This document shows, piece after piece, positions 50,930 through 61,048 of a DNA stretch of 64,000 nt. Position 1 is the stretch's first letter; each line of letters starts with the position of its first letter. The DNA is taken from assembly GCF_002724055.1 (NCBI RefSeq), contig NZ_BDQY01000008.1:1-64000 (forward strand), in the 5' to 3' direction. A model generated the notes under the pieces. That model ran no database searches, was not told the origin of the DNA, and saw only the letters and a list, made by a program, of their open reading frames with translations. The stretch is from Tepidibacter mesophilus (lineage in GTDB: Bacteria; Bacillota; Clostridia; Peptostreptococcales; Peptostreptococcaceae). Position numbers and translations under genes: made by a program.

Positions 50930-51991
50930 TTATTTTAAACTCTCTAATATTTTATCTATTTCTTTCTTATATTCTTCTTTACTGCGACTACCTACTATAG
51001 GCTGTCCAACCATATTTCCTTTACTATCAATGAATATAGTTGTTGGAACCCCAGATATATCTTTTAATATTCCTTTACTTAATTTTTTATCTGGTATTAT
51101 ATTTGTATATTTCACACCTTTTTTATCAAGTATTTGTTTTGCAAGTACTTCATTTTCATCATCAGGTGTATCTGAAATAATACCAACTACATTTATATCT
51201 TCCTTTTTCACTTCTTCATAAAGAGATTGAATATCAGGCATTTCTGAAATACAAGGTCCGCAAAATGTTGCCCATACATTTACCATTGTTAGTTTATAAT
51301 CTTTGAATATACTACTCTCTATTTTATCCCCTTCAATAGTTTTAGTTTCGAATTGTATGTTTTTGTTTTCTTCTATTTTCTTAGTTATATCAATTGGTGT
51401 AAATAATTTCAAACTACCCTTAAGATCCGCCATGCTCTCTCGAACTTCTTTGAATTCTTTCTTTTCTTCATTAGATAAATTGCTTTCATCATATTCATCA
51501 TTATATAGTATATAACATTCTAAATTATCTGTTTCAGCTACCTTTTCCCTATGTTTATATTCTGAAAAAACTTTTTCTTTTCTTTCTATATCCTCACTTG
51601 GAGCATTTTTCTCTTTATTTTTATCAAGTACCATAATATCAAAGAAAACCTTTGACTTTTTTTGGTATTCTTGAAATACTCTTTTTTGTTCTTCTTCAGT
51701 TTTTGCATTTTCACTATCTTTAGTTAACTCATTAATGAATTGGGTTGATAAAAATTCATACGGAATTTCTCCTACTATATAAGCCTCTCCATATTTTCCT
51801 GGTATTGCACAAGTTGGAGATACACCATCTTTTTTAGCCCATGCCTGTGGTTCATAATATTCTAGGCCCATTTCTTCAAATTTCATCTTTTTCCCTTTTA
51901 AAGCTTCATCATTTTGTTCTGGTTTACTACATCCCACTATCGATGCACAAATAGCTATAATCATGAATATAGCTAAATATATTTTTTTCAT
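50930..51991 (-). CDS. TlpA/ResA-like thioredoxin lipoprotein
   Basis: A 353-residue lipoprotein: signal peptide ending SIVGCSKPE with the lipid Cys near 21, a family-specific region of about 190 residues, and a thioredoxin fold with WATFCGPCISEMPDIQSLY near 237-255 and the cis-Pro in ISGVPTTIFIDSKGN near 310. Reduces or swaps disulfides outside the membrane. First gene of the operon with the CXXC peptide and polyferredoxin. The ABC transporter genes are upstream, 24 bases away. Confidence 0.88.
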   Translation of the reverse strand: MKKIYLAIFMIIAICASIVGCSKPEQNDEALKGKKMKFEEMGLEYYEPQAWAKKDGVSPTCAIPGKYGEAYIVGEIPYEFLSTQFINELTKDSENAKTEEEQKRVFQEYQKKSKVFFDIMVLDKNKEKNAPSEDIERKEKVFSEYKHREKVAETDNLECYILYNDEYDESNLSNEEKKEFKEVRESMADLKGSLKLFTPIDITKKIEENKNIQFETKTIEGDKIESSIFKDYKLTMVNVWATFCGPCISEMPDIQSLYEEVKKEDINVVGIISDTPDDENEVLAKQILDKKGVKYTNIIPDKKLSKGILKDISGVPTTIFIDSKGNMVGQPIVGSRSKEEYKKEIDKILESLK

Positions 51992-52015
51992 ATCAATTCC
52001 TCCATTTATATATTA

Positions 52016-52783
52016 TTAATTTTTTATAAAAGCCTTATATGTCAACTTTGGAAATATAATCATTCCTACTGTAAAGATTCCTAAAAGAACAAAAATAGTT
52101 ATACTTCCTGTCTCATATCTTATAAGCTGACAACTCATCATTCCCCAAAGGGGTGTAAATCCCAAATATTTTGTATATCCAATCCCTTTTAAAAACCCTT
52201 CTAATATATATGGAACTCCCATAATAAGTCCTCCAAATATAAAAGGAACTGTAGCTGATTTACTTATAGATGATAAAAATAATCCTAATTGTGCAAAGAA
52301 AAACGACCATATTGTGATGGTTAAAATCATAATTAAAATCATTTGAATAACAGTTATATTCGATCCACTTTTCCCAAAGTACCAAAGCTTTTTTAAAGGC
52401 ATATCTAATCCAGCAAATTTATGCTTTGTCAACGCAGATAGACATACAGTTAAAAAAACTGAAAGATTTATTATAGCAGCACCTATCCCTGCTGCTATTG
52501 ATTTGGCTAGTACAATTTTTTTCTTACCATTTTTAGTTGTTTTAATTAACCCTGATATATTTGAGCTATATTCTAAAGTATAAGACCCTGAAAACATAAT
52601 AAACATCATAATTCCCATTAAAGGAACTAGTCCATAACCTTTACTAAATATATCCGCATAAGTTTCTTCTATTGAAAAAGCTCTTATTGAAATAAAGCTT
52701 AAAAATAATGATACTACGAGAATTATCAACATTCTTTTTTTTAAAAGTATTTTTCTAAGTTCCAAATTTATAAGCGTTCCCAT
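52016..52783 (-). CDS. ABC transporter permease
   Basis: A 255-residue protein with about six membrane helices (LIILVVSLFLSFISIRAF near 20-37, LVPLMGIMMFIMFSGSY, AAGIGAAIINLSVFLTVCLSA, VIQMILIMILTITIWSFFF, VPFIFGGLIMGVPYIL, ITIFVLLGIFTVGMIIF), ABC-2-type. Follows the ATPase gene by three bases. One of two unlike permeases that flank the ATPase. Substrate unknown; export is the usual role. Confidence 0.85.
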   Translation of the reverse strand: MGTLINLELRKILLKKRMLIILVVSLFLSFISIRAFSIEETYADIFSKGYGLVPLMGIMMFIMFSGSYTLEYSSNISGLIKTTKNGKKKIVLAKSIAAGIGAAIINLSVFLTVCLSALTKHKFAGLDMPLKKLWYFGKSGSNITVIQMILIMILTITIWSFFFAQLGLFLSSISKSATVPFIFGGLIMGVPYILEGFLKGIGYTKYLGFTPLWGMMSCQLIRYETGSITIFVLLGIFTVGMIIFPKLTYKAFIKN

Positions 52784-52786
52784 TAA

Positions 52787-53674
52787 TTACACCTCCCTAG
52801 TGTTTTCTAAGTCAAAGTAAAACATATAAACATCTTCAAATTTAGGTTCAATAGGTTGTACTCCTGAATATGGTGGCATCTTCTCACTTATGACTCTAAG
52901 TTCTACCTCATTAACACCACGTTGAATATTTACTACTTTATAATTATTTTGTATTTTGGAAACCTCATCTTCATCAGAAGATTTTATACTATACACTTTA
53001 CCTTGCATTCCTAAAAGTATATCTCTATGGATTCCTTTCATAAGAACAGCTCCATCTTTTATCATAATAGTTTCCTTCGCTATAGATTCTATATCTGAAA
53101 TTATATGAGTAGAAAGTATTATAATTTTGTCCTTAGAAATTTGTGAAATAAGATTCCTAAATCTTGCTCTTTCCTGTGGATCAAGCCCTGCTGTTGGTTC
53201 ATCTAATACTAGTATCTTTGGATCATTCAATAAAGCTTGAGCGATTCCTACTCTTCTTTTCATTCCACCAGAGAATTTACCAACTGCCTTATTTCTTACT
53301 TCATATAAACCTACAAGATTTAAAAGCTCATCTATCTTTTTAGTAGCATCCTTTTCTGTTAATCCCTTTAATGCCGCTACATACTTTAAAAAATTCTTTG
53401 CTGAAAAGTTTTCGTAGACCCCGAACTCCTGAGGAAGATATCCAATTATATTTCTGTAATTCTCATCTAACTCTTTTATATTCTTTTCATTGTATATAAT
53501 GTCTCCATCTGATGGCTCTATTAAGGTTGTTATCTGCTTCATAAGAGTTGTTTTCCCTGCTCCATTGGGCCCTAGTAGTCCATATACACCACTTTCAAGA
53601 GTAATATTTATATTATCATTTGCTCTTTTTCTACCATAAATTTTTGTTAAATTTTTTATTTCAAGTTTATTCAT
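52787..53674 (-). CDS. ABC transporter ATP-binding protein
   Basis: A 295-residue ATPase: Walker A GLLGPNGAGKTTLMKQ near 33-48, Q loop LPQEFGVYENFS near 83, signature FSGGMKRRVGIAQAL near 135-149, Walker B ILVLDEPTAGLDP near 155-167 and switch His in STHIIS near 191. A C-terminal regulatory part follows to 295. Start ATG at 53674 after GGAGGG, one codon inside the longest frame. Energises the two permeases around it. Confidence 0.93.
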   Translation of the reverse strand: MNKLEIKNLTKIYGRKRANDNINITLESGVYGLLGPNGAGKTTLMKQITTLIEPSDGDIIYNEKNIKELDENYRNIIGYLPQEFGVYENFSAKNFLKYVAALKGLTEKDATKKIDELLNLVGLYEVRNKAVGKFSGGMKRRVGIAQALLNDPKILVLDEPTAGLDPQERARFRNLISQISKDKIIILSTHIISDIESIAKETIMIKDGAVLMKGIHRDILLGMQGKVYSIKSSDEDEVSKIQNNYKVVNIQRGVNEVELRVISEKMPPYSGVQPIEPKFEDVYMFYFDLENTREV

Positions 53675-53692
53675 CAATTATCCCTCCTAAAA

Positions 53693-54715
53693 TTATTTGT
53701 TTAAAATATTTTTAAACGTTAATATACAAAATGCTAATCCAGTAAATAACATTAATATTAAGATACTATTACATAAATTTATAACATCTAAACTTTTCCC
53801 TAAAAAATTAACATCTCCAGAGTATATCCCTATAAATCTATCAGGATAGAATATCAAATCTACGTAATTTACTTTACTTAATATAATTAATAATTGTTGT
53901 GGCAAAAATTTAATCAATATAAATGCTTTCCCTAGTACTAAGAACATTACTGTTCCACTTATAGATGTCAAAGAGTTCTTTGAAATAAACGAAAAGAAGC
54001 TTGAGAATACAGATATGCTAATAAATATTAATGCCATTGTTAAAATTTTGAGTATCAAATACTCATTGATAGTATAAGTTCTACTTAAAAATATGGCTCC
54101 ACTATCAATAATTCTAAAAGCTTCTAATTCTCCATTTATTGGAGTTCCATATTGAACTAAAGTTACTAAAAATTCTATTCCTAAATACAATCCATAGATT
54201 ATAAGAGGTAAAATTATAGCTAATGCTAGCTTCGAATATAAAGCCTTAAACTTATTTTTAGATGAAAGAATTATATTGTCTACACCTGAAATTTTTTCAT
54301 CTGTATATATATTTGAAAATACTAAGATTAAAATAATAATCATAATGACTGATCCAAATGGATGGCTTGCTCTATGGTTAAAAACCTTATAAAAATCAAT
54401 ATTCTTATATTCTCTATATTTCATAAATCTTAAATTATCTCGTGATACCTCTATAATTTTGTTCATAAATTTATCATCTACATAGGTATTTGCTATTTGC
54501 TCTATTTGATTTATTTTTTCATCAAATTTTTCTTTTGCTATTTCATTTCCAGGTCTAGTATCCACTATTAGTTCATATTTATTATTTCTATATGAATTTT
54601 CTGTTTCTAGTGTAGGCTTTAAAAAACTCATACAACCAGAAAGAAAAACAAATAATACTAAAATTATTAATCCTATATTAGATTTAAATATTTTTTTCAA
54701 TTCCCAAAAAATCAT
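53693..54715 (-). CDS. ABC transporter permease
   Basis: A 340-residue permease with a first helix near 13-30, an outer loop of about 90 residues, and five helices from about 110 (VIMIIILILVFSNIYT, LALAIILPLIIYGLYLGIEFL, MALIFISISVFSSFFSF, SGTVMFLVLGKAFI, ILILMLFTGLAFCILTF). First gene of the ABC/redox gene string, AGGAGG ribosome site. Substrate unknown. Confidence 0.83.
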   Translation of the reverse strand: MIFWELKKIFKSNIGLIILVLFVFLSGCMSFLKPTLETENSYRNNKYELIVDTRPGNEIAKEKFDEKINQIEQIANTYVDDKFMNKIIEVSRDNLRFMKYREYKNIDFYKVFNHRASHPFGSVIMIIILILVFSNIYTDEKISGVDNIILSSKNKFKALYSKLALAIILPLIIYGLYLGIEFLVTLVQYGTPINGELEAFRIIDSGAIFLSRTYTINEYLILKILTMALIFISISVFSSFFSFISKNSLTSISGTVMFLVLGKAFILIKFLPQQLLIILSKVNYVDLIFYPDRFIGIYSGDVNFLGKSLDVINLCNSILILMLFTGLAFCILTFKNILNK

Positions 54716-54877
54716 TATATTTATACCTCCTCTTCTTTTCTATACGTTTATTATACATACCTAAACTTACACCATTATAAATTGAACCTTAATTAAATCT
54801 TACAAAATAATATTAATATATGAATTTATTTTTATTCTTTGTTATTATTCGTTTTTTTTGTAAGATATTTCATAACA
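54716..54877. other. Divergent promoter region, ABC operon and chemoreceptor
   Basis: AT-rich, no gene; must carry the promoter of the ABC operon on the minus strand, which I cannot place with confidence. Confidence 0.4.
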
Positions 54878-54906
54878 TTGTATATATTCTTTGTATATCG
54901 TATAAT
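54878..54906 (+). promoter_or_regulatory. Predicted sigma-A promoter of the chemoreceptor gene
   Basis: TTGTAT (54878) and TATAAT (54901) with a 17-base spacer; a leader of about 180 bases follows, containing an orphan AGAGAGGAG. Confidence 0.6.
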
Positions 54907-55021
54907 TAAAGAAATAATATATATATTTTTTAGAGAGGAGTTTAAAAAAAGTTCGTATTTAAGTTATTAAAAATCAAATCGAAATAAACTAATAAAATGT
55001 ATTATATTTTTATAAAAATTT

Positions 55022-55091
55022 AAAAAATGATGTACTTGAAAGGAGAATTTAAATTGAAAAAATGATGTACTTGAAAGGAGAATTTAAATTG
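55022..55091 (+). repeat. 35-bp exact tandem duplication over the chemoreceptor start
   Basis: 55022-55056 and 55057-55091 are identical. Each copy holds AAAGGAG, its spacer and a TTG start. In copy 1 the TTG opens a frame of only three codons (M-K-K-stop); in copy 2 it opens the real gene. Confidence 0.9.
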
Positions 55092-57209
55092 AAAAAATTT
55101 AGAGACTTAAAAACAGGACATAAAATAATGACTTTAGCACTAATAACTATCTTATTAAGTACTTCTTTACATATAATTTCTCTTAGAGGCCTTAAAAGGA
55201 TTACAGAACAACAAACCAAATATATTGTTCAAGAAACATCTACACTTGAAAAAGAGGATGTTAAAAGAGAACTAGATATAATAGATTCCTATGCAAGAGA
55301 AATATCAATAACTTTAGCTACCTTAGCAGAAAAGGACGATATTTCTAGAGAAACAGCCATTCAAATTATATCAGAAAGCTTAAAGGATAATAAAAACATT
55401 GTAGGTTCTGGAATGGTATGGGAAGCTAACTCATTTGATAGAAAAGATGCTGAATTCAAAAATTCTATAAATTTTGCAAGTGATGAAACAGGTAGGTTTC
55501 TTCCTTATATATTTAAAGATGAAAATGGAAATATAAGTGTAGAACTCATTACAGGATATGATATAGAAGGAGATGGAGACTGGTATTTGGTCCCTAAAAA
55601 AACTAAGAAACCTATACTTACTGAACCTTATCTGTATCCTATAGGTGGAAAAGACGTTCTTATGACAACAATATCATATCCTATTTTAAATTCAAGTAAT
55701 GAATTTTTAGGAGTCGTTACTGCTGATATTAAATTAGATTATCTTCAAGAAAAAGTTATATCTATGGATAGAATTTTAGAGTTTAATGGAAATGGTATGA
55801 TAGTTAGTAATGATGGATACTATGTTGCAAATGGGATGGATAAAGAACTGATAATGCAAAGTTCTCTCGAAAAAGGAATTATAGATGAAGATATCTTGCA
55901 AGAAATTAGAAATAATAATATAGGAACTACTTTGAAAAACATTGAAGGTCTTGGGAAAATATTAATCAGCTATACCCCTATGCATTTTGATAATTTAAAT
56001 GCTACGTGGGGAGTAGTTACTTATGTTCCATTAACAAAAATATTAGAGGAATATTCTAATGAATTTAAAAGAACATCATTTATGGGATTAGCGGCTCTTA
56101 TTATAATTATTTTACTTTCTATTAGAATTACTAAAAGTATCACTATACCTATAGGTAAGTTAGTTAAAGCAATGCAAAGTGGAGCTTCTGGAGATTTAAG
56201 ATCAAAAGTAGATATAAATAGTAAAGATGAACTTGGATACTTATCTACAACTTATAATAATATGATGGAGAATATATGCAGTCTTGCTGTAGGAGTTAAA
56301 CAATCCTCAGAAGCTAATTTATTTCAATCAGAAAATCTATCTGGGATATCTAATCAATCAAATATAGCATTATCTGAAATTGCTAATGCTATCGATCAAG
56401 TTGCCTCAAGTTCAAGTGAGCAAGCTAAAGAAGTTGAGATAGTTGCAGAGATAGCTCTTGAATTAGATCAAAATATTAAAGAATCGACTGGATTGATTAA
56501 AGGATTATTCCAAATAATTGAAGATACAAACTCCTTAAGTTTAAAAGGAACTGAGATGATGAAAGTTCTTAATGAAAAAACCAAAGAAAGTAGTTCAAAG
56601 GGAAATGAAGTTAATAGAATAATAAATACCGTAAATGAATACTCTAAAAATGCAGAATCGATAACAAATATAATAAATAATATAGCTGAACAAACAAACT
56701 TACTTGCGCTTAATGCTTCTATAGAGGCCGCAAGAGCAGGAGAAGCTGGAAAAGGCTTTGCAGTAGTTTCATCAGAAATAAGAAATCTTGCTGAACAAAC
56801 AAGAAAATCTACTGAAGAAATAAAAACAATGATTTTGGATATACAAAAACAAGCTGAGGCGGCAGTTGAAAATTCCAATGAAATGACTGAAATTGGAAAT
56901 GAACAAAATCAACTAATACAAAATACCGGAAATGTATTTAATCAAACAGCCTCTTCACTACAAAATATAGTTCAAAAATTAGATGCTGGAATATCAAAGA
57001 ATGAAAACATTGAAAAAGGAAAAGATAAAATTATAGAAGCTATAGAAAATGTATCTGCAATAACTGAAGAAAATTCAGCTAGCTCTGAAGAAGTATCAGC
57101 TAGTACTCAGCAACAGTTATCTTCTATAAACGAACTATCTTCTTATGCAAAAGATATGAAAAATAATGCTGAAAATCTTATGAATCAAATAAATAAATTT
57201 AAGATGTAA
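55089..57209 (+). CDS. Methyl-accepting chemotaxis protein
   Basis: A 706-residue receptor: helix near 13-33, double-Cache outer domain near 40-290 ([19 protein letters not shown] near 195), helix near 330-347, HAMP near 348-405, and the cytoplasmic signalling hairpin with [21 protein letters not shown] near 540-562 and flanking Glu/Gln methylation sites. Start: TTG at 55089 after AAAGGAG; the ATG 27 bases upstream lies in the repeat and gives an unlikely N-terminus. Ligand unknown. Confidence 0.92.
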   Translation: MKKFRDLKTGHKIMTLALITILLSTSLHIISLRGLKRITEQQTKYIVQETSTLEKEDVKRELDIIDSYAREISITLATLAEKDDISRETAIQIISESLKDNKNIVGSGMVWEANSFDRKDAEFKNSINFASDETGRFLPYIFKDENGNISVELITGYDIEGDGDWYLVPKKTKKPILTEPYLYPIGGKDVLMTTISYPILNSSNEFLGVVTADIKLDYLQEKVISMDRILEFNGNGMIVSNDGYYVANGMDKELIMQSSLEKGIIDEDILQEIRNNNIGTTLKNIEGLGKILISYTPMHFDNLNATWGVVTYVPLTKILEEYSNEFKRTSFMGLAALIIIILLSIRITKSITIPIGKLVKAMQSGASGDLRSKVDINSKDELGYLSTTYNNMMENICSLAVGVKQSSEANLFQSENLSGISNQSNIALSEIANAIDQVASSSSEQAKEVEIVAEIALELDQNIKESTGLIKGLFQIIEDTNSLSLKGTEMMKVLNEKTKESSSKGNEVNRIINTVNEYSKNAESITNIINNIAEQTNLLALNASIEAARAGEAGKGFAVVSSEIRNLAEQTRKSTEEIKTMILDIQKQAEAAVENSNEMTEIGNEQNQLIQNTGNVFNQTASSLQNIVQKLDAGISKNENIEKGKDKIIEAIENVSAITEENSASSEEVSASTQQQLSSINELSSYAKDMKNNAENLMNQINKFKM

Positions 57210-57252
57210 TAATAAATAGTCTGAACCTAATAGGTTCAGACTATTTATTTTA
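57210..57252. terminator. Terminator after the chemoreceptor gene
   Basis: AATAAATAGTCTGAACCTA and its complement with a two-base loop; usable in both directions. Confidence 0.9.
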
Positions 57253-57282
57253 ACTTTTCTTTAAAATCCTTTTTTATTAAAA

Positions 57283-58623
57283 TTAATAATCTTGAACTAG
57301 TTTTGCAGATAAATTATTATTTTTAACTAAATATATTCCTATAATAAATGTCATAAATTCAGCAAATGGAACTGTAAGCCATACTCCTTTGATTCCTATA
57401 ATCATAGGTAATATATATATACCTAACACTATAAATATTATCCCTCTACTAGCTGCTATTATAATAGAGGCTCTAGCATCTCCTATTGCTGTAAAGTATC
57501 CAGAATTAATTATATTAAATCCACTCAATAAAAATGCAAATGCATATATTCTTGATCCGCTTACTGCTAAATTTATAATGCTCTTATTTCCATTTGCAAA
57601 TAATGATACTAATTGTTCTCCAAACTCAAATAATATAAAAAATAGAGCTACTCCAACAACTAAATTCACCTTTGATGCTAGTTTTAGTGTATCATCTAAT
57701 CTATCATTATTTTTATTCCCATAATTATAACTAAGTATAGGTCCTATTCCATCTGATATACCAAACATTATCAGCGTTCCAAATTGTGATATATAGTTTA
57801 TTGTTGTAAATGCAGCTATGCCAGCTTCACCAGCTACTTTCATAAACGTCATATTAAACAAATATGCAGTTGTAGCAGTTGCAATTGAAATAACTCCTTC
57901 TGATGAACCATTATATGCCATTGGTATTATTACTGATTTATCAAACTTACCACTAAATACATTCACTATATTATTCTTATTTAGCATAGGATGTGCTACT
58001 ACAAATAATGCTGATATGTATGCTATTCCTGTAGCAAATGCTGCTCCCCTTATTCCTAAACTTAATTGTTTTATAAGTATATAATCTAAGCTTATATTAG
58101 CAATTACACTTAAAATCATACCTCTTAAATATAATTCTGGCTTTCCTACTACCCTATTAATAAATCCAAATAATAACATTAAAGAGATCACTGGAGCAAA
58201 CATAGCTATAGTTCTCGTATACATTGATACCCCTTGTAATAATACATCATTTGCTCCTAATAGTACTGCAATTTTTTCACTAAATAATATTCCAAGTAGC
58301 ATTATAGATGACGATATTATTGTAATAACTATAAATGCTGTTTTAAATATATTTTGAGATTCTTCTTTTTTACCTTCTCCTAAACACCTTCCAATAAAGC
58401 TTAAGGAACCAACGCTTATTATCATACAAAAACCTATTATGACTTGCATAAATGGCTGAACTATATTTACACTAGCTAATGCATTCGACCCAACAAAATT
58501 GCCTAAAAATATTCCATCTATTATAGTCTGTGCTCCTGCTATTACCATAGAAATAATTGCTGGGATTGAAAATTTAATGAATAATTTAGATATTTTTTCT
58601 GTTCCTAATATATTTTCGTTCAT
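57283..58623 (-). CDS. MATE-family efflux pump (MepA-like)
   Basis: A 446-residue protein with twelve membrane helices in two related halves (FIKFSIPAIISMVIAGAQTIIDGIFLG near 15-41; VIIPMAYNGSSEGVISIATATTAYLF near 230-255). Na+ or H+ antiporters of this group expel cationic drugs and metabolites. Its promoter has the dyad and 19-base spacer of MerR control, and the MerR gene lies directly upstream. Substrate not predicted. Confidence 0.92.
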   Translation of the reverse strand: MNENILGTEKISKLFIKFSIPAIISMVIAGAQTIIDGIFLGNFVGSNALASVNIVQPFMQVIIGFCMIISVGSLSFIGRCLGEGKKEESQNIFKTAFIVITIISSSIMLLGILFSEKIAVLLGANDVLLQGVSMYTRTIAMFAPVISLMLLFGFINRVVGKPELYLRGMILSVIANISLDYILIKQLSLGIRGAAFATGIAYISALFVVAHPMLNKNNIVNVFSGKFDKSVIIPMAYNGSSEGVISIATATTAYLFNMTFMKVAGEAGIAAFTTINYISQFGTLIMFGISDGIGPILSYNYGNKNNDRLDDTLKLASKVNLVVGVALFFILFEFGEQLVSLFANGNKSIINLAVSGSRIYAFAFLLSGFNIINSGYFTAIGDARASIIIAASRGIIFIVLGIYILPMIIGIKGVWLTVPFAEFMTFIIGIYLVKNNNLSAKLVQDY

Positions 58624-58695
58624 TTATTCTACCTCCAAAACATAACAAAATATACATTTACTATAAATTGTATATATTTTACTCTAATAGAATAT

Positions 58696-58726
58696 ATTAT
58701 AAACCTTTGTGTTGCACAAAGGTCAA
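58696..58726 (-). promoter_or_regulatory. MerR-type promoter of the MATE gene
   Basis: TTGACC and TATAAT on the minus strand with a 19-base spacer that holds the perfect dyad CCTTTGTG-CAA-CACAAAGG. A 19-base spacer with a dyad is the mark of MerR activation by DNA untwisting. Confidence 0.88.
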
Positions 58727-58742
58727 TATTTTTTTACCTAAA

Positions 58743-59570
58743 TTAAGTTCGCTTTATAGGTATTTGTATTTCGTATAATAACTCTTCTCTTTTATCTGTA
58801 ACACTAATATCTATTTGAACTATTTGGAGGACGTCTCCACATACTTTATATCCATCTTTTTCAATATACTCAATCATTTTTTTTAAATTAACTTCTATAT
58901 CCCAAATACTTCCTTTATAGTACATGCATGCGTAATTTCCTTCAGGAATCTTTTTTATATAATTTTCATCAATGTTTTCTTTCTCTTTAATAAATAAAAA
59001 TAAAGCAACTGATTCTGTATACTTATTTGTTTTTATATCCTTTTCTTTTATAATTGCTCCAATACGATTACTTGCAAGTATAGGAGCTATTTCTTTTAAT
59101 GAGTTCTCTAATTCAAGACATGCGTAACTTAGATCAATTTCATTTTTTATGTATTTGTCAAAAGTAATTATTTCTCTTTCTTTAATTTGTTTAATATCTA
59201 TATTCTCAAAATCTAATACCTGAGAAATATCTTCTAGATGATTTAGTTTTTCCTTAATACTTTCTTCTAATTGTTGTAATTCTTTTATCCTATTTTTAAG
59301 TTCATAATATTTATCTTTTAATATATTGACCGATTGTTCTAAATTTCTATTGTTAAAATATTTCTTAATTTCATCAATACTCATACCTAGTTGTCGAAGC
59401 TCCTTTATTGTCCCTAACTCTTCATACTGTAAAATAGAATAATATCTATATCCCGTCTTAGTATCTACTTTAATAGGCTTGAGTAATCCGATTCTATCGT
59501 AGTGTCTTAATGTTTCAGTGGTAATATTTCTTAATCTTGCAAATTCACCAATTGATAATTTATCTTTCAT
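58743..59570 (-). CDS. MerR-family regulator with effector domain (BmrR-like)
   Basis: A 275-residue regulator: N-terminal MerR helix-turn-helix (LSIGEFARLRNITTETLRHYDRIGLLKP near 4-31, then the GYRYYSILQ wing), a long coiled coil near 75-120 and a C-terminal GyrI-like ligand domain near 130-275 (IPEGNYACMYYKGSIWDIEVNLKKMIEYIE). Such proteins bind cationic or hydrophobic drugs. Controls the MATE gene just downstream through the promoter at 58696. Confidence 0.92.
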   Translation of the reverse strand: MKDKLSIGEFARLRNITTETLRHYDRIGLLKPIKVDTKTGYRYYSILQYEELGTIKELRQLGMSIDEIKKYFNNRNLEQSVNILKDKYYELKNRIKELQQLEESIKEKLNHLEDISQVLDFENIDIKQIKEREIITFDKYIKNEIDLSYACLELENSLKEIAPILASNRIGAIIKEKDIKTNKYTESVALFLFIKEKENIDENYIKKIPEGNYACMYYKGSIWDIEVNLKKMIEYIEKDGYKVCGDVLQIVQIDISVTDKREELLYEIQIPIKRT

Positions 59571-59613
59571 TTTCTCTCTTCAACCCCTATCTATATATAT
59601 TATATTTGTGTAT

Positions 59614-59646
59614 TAAAAAAAGCTGTTGAATTTCAACAGCTTTAAT
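59614..59646 (-). terminator. Terminator of the M23 endopeptidase gene
   Basis: AAAGCTGTTGAA and its complement, T run on the minus strand, overlapping the stop codon. Confidence 0.88.
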
Positions 59647-60985
59647 ACTTAACATATCCACTTGGATTTAATGGTACATTATTCTTCCTAACCTCAAAGT
59701 GTAAGTGATTTCCAGTAGACCTTCCTGTGCTGCCTACCTTAGCTATAATATCACCTTTAGCAACTTTTTGGCCCTTACTAGCTACTAGCGAACTGCAATG
59801 TCCATAATAAGTCTTGTACCCATTATTATGATCTATTATTATAAGTTTTCCATATCCATTTTGAGTACCAGAAAAAACTACAGTTCCACCATCAGAAGCT
59901 TTAATAGGCGTTCCTTTAGGAGCGGCTATATCTATGCCAGTATGATTTTTACCCCATCTTCTCCCATATTTTGAAGATAGTGTTCCCCTTGTAGGGTTAG
60001 AAAACGCTCCAGAAGCTATATAAGTAGGCTTATTCTTTGTTCCCTTTAATACTATCTTATCTTGAACATCTTCAACTATTTCTTCTTCTAATATATTAGT
60101 AGAGTCTACCTGTCCATTTATTCTAGTAACTTCTGCAATTACTTTCTTAGACCCCTCTTTACCTTCGGCCTTTACCTTTTTATCTCCTTTATAAAGAGAC
60201 TCCGTCTCCTCATATATTGTATTATAAGGTATTCTTTCATCATAAGAAGCTAAATTGACTACTTTTACATTTAAGTATGATTTAGGAATAGTTATATTGA
60301 TTTCTTGGTCTATATCTAATTTTTCTATATCTATTTCAGGATTAGCTTTTTCAATATCATCTATATTCAGATTGTATTTCCTAGATATGTTCCATAGATT
60401 ATCTCCATCTTTTACTGTATATTTTCGTACATCATCTGTGCCTGTTAATAAGTATTCATAAGCAGATTCTTCATTCTTTAGCTTAGATATTTTTATATCT
60501 TTCTCTGCCAAATCTACTTTTTCTACAAATTTTATTTCCTTTACATCTTCTATTCCTTCTTTATGTTCTTCTTTAATTCTATTTAAGACATTTTCTGCAG
60601 ACTTTTTATCTTTTACATATACTATTTCTTTTCCTTGTATCTTAATAGCATAAGCTTGTATGGTAAGATCTATAACCTCATTTAAGTTTTCATTAAATTG
60701 CTCTGGTGATGTTATCTTATCTTTTCCTACCCTACACTTAGTAAATACTATTTCTTGATCTATTTTAACGTCTTTTTGAAATTCTTTCTTTATATTAGAT
60801 TTTTTCTTTTCTATTAATTGATACACATCTTTCTTACGTTCAACTATACCTATATCTTTTCCATCTATGCTTACTTCATATGATAAAGTCGCAAAATATA
60901 ATACACTACAAGTCATTATAGTTATAGATAAAGCTATGTAATGAAGTAAGTATTTTTTCTTAAGTATATTGTTTAGCTTATTCAT
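59642..60985 (-). CDS. Peptidoglycan DD-endopeptidase, LysM-G5-M23
   Basis: A 447-residue cell-wall hydrolase: N-terminal membrane anchor near 13-31, a domain of about 150 residues, LysM at YTVKDGDNLWNISRKYNLNIDD near 188-209, G5 near 240-315 (IPYNTIYEETESLYKGDKKV), and M23 with the zinc ligands in HTGIDIAAPKG near 345 and HLHFEVRKN near 428. Cleaves peptide cross-bridges. AGGAG ribosome site. May belong to the Wal regulon, which controls such enzymes; inference. Confidence 0.92.
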   Translation of the reverse strand: MNKLNNILKKKYLLHYIALSITIMTCSVLYFATLSYEVSIDGKDIGIVERKKDVYQLIEKKKSNIKKEFQKDVKIDQEIVFTKCRVGKDKITSPEQFNENLNEVIDLTIQAYAIKIQGKEIVYVKDKKSAENVLNRIKEEHKEGIEDVKEIKFVEKVDLAEKDIKISKLKNEESAYEYLLTGTDDVRKYTVKDGDNLWNISRKYNLNIDDIEKANPEIDIEKLDIDQEINITIPKSYLNVKVVNLASYDERIPYNTIYEETESLYKGDKKVKAEGKEGSKKVIAEVTRINGQVDSTNILEEEIVEDVQDKIVLKGTKNKPTYIASGAFSNPTRGTLSSKYGRRWGKNHTGIDIAAPKGTPIKASDGGTVVFSGTQNGYGKLIIIDHNNGYKTYYGHCSSLVASKGQKVAKGDIIAKVGSTGRSTGNHLHFEVRKNNVPLNPSGYVKY

Positions 60986-61048
60986 AAGTAGGCTCCTTTC
61001 AAGACAGTTACCCCTACATTATATCAAACAAACCCTTCATCTTTCAAG

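Noticed and set aside
56468-56878. 136-codon frame opposite the chemoreceptor
   Set aside because: Mirror of the conserved signalling hairpin; no ribosome site.
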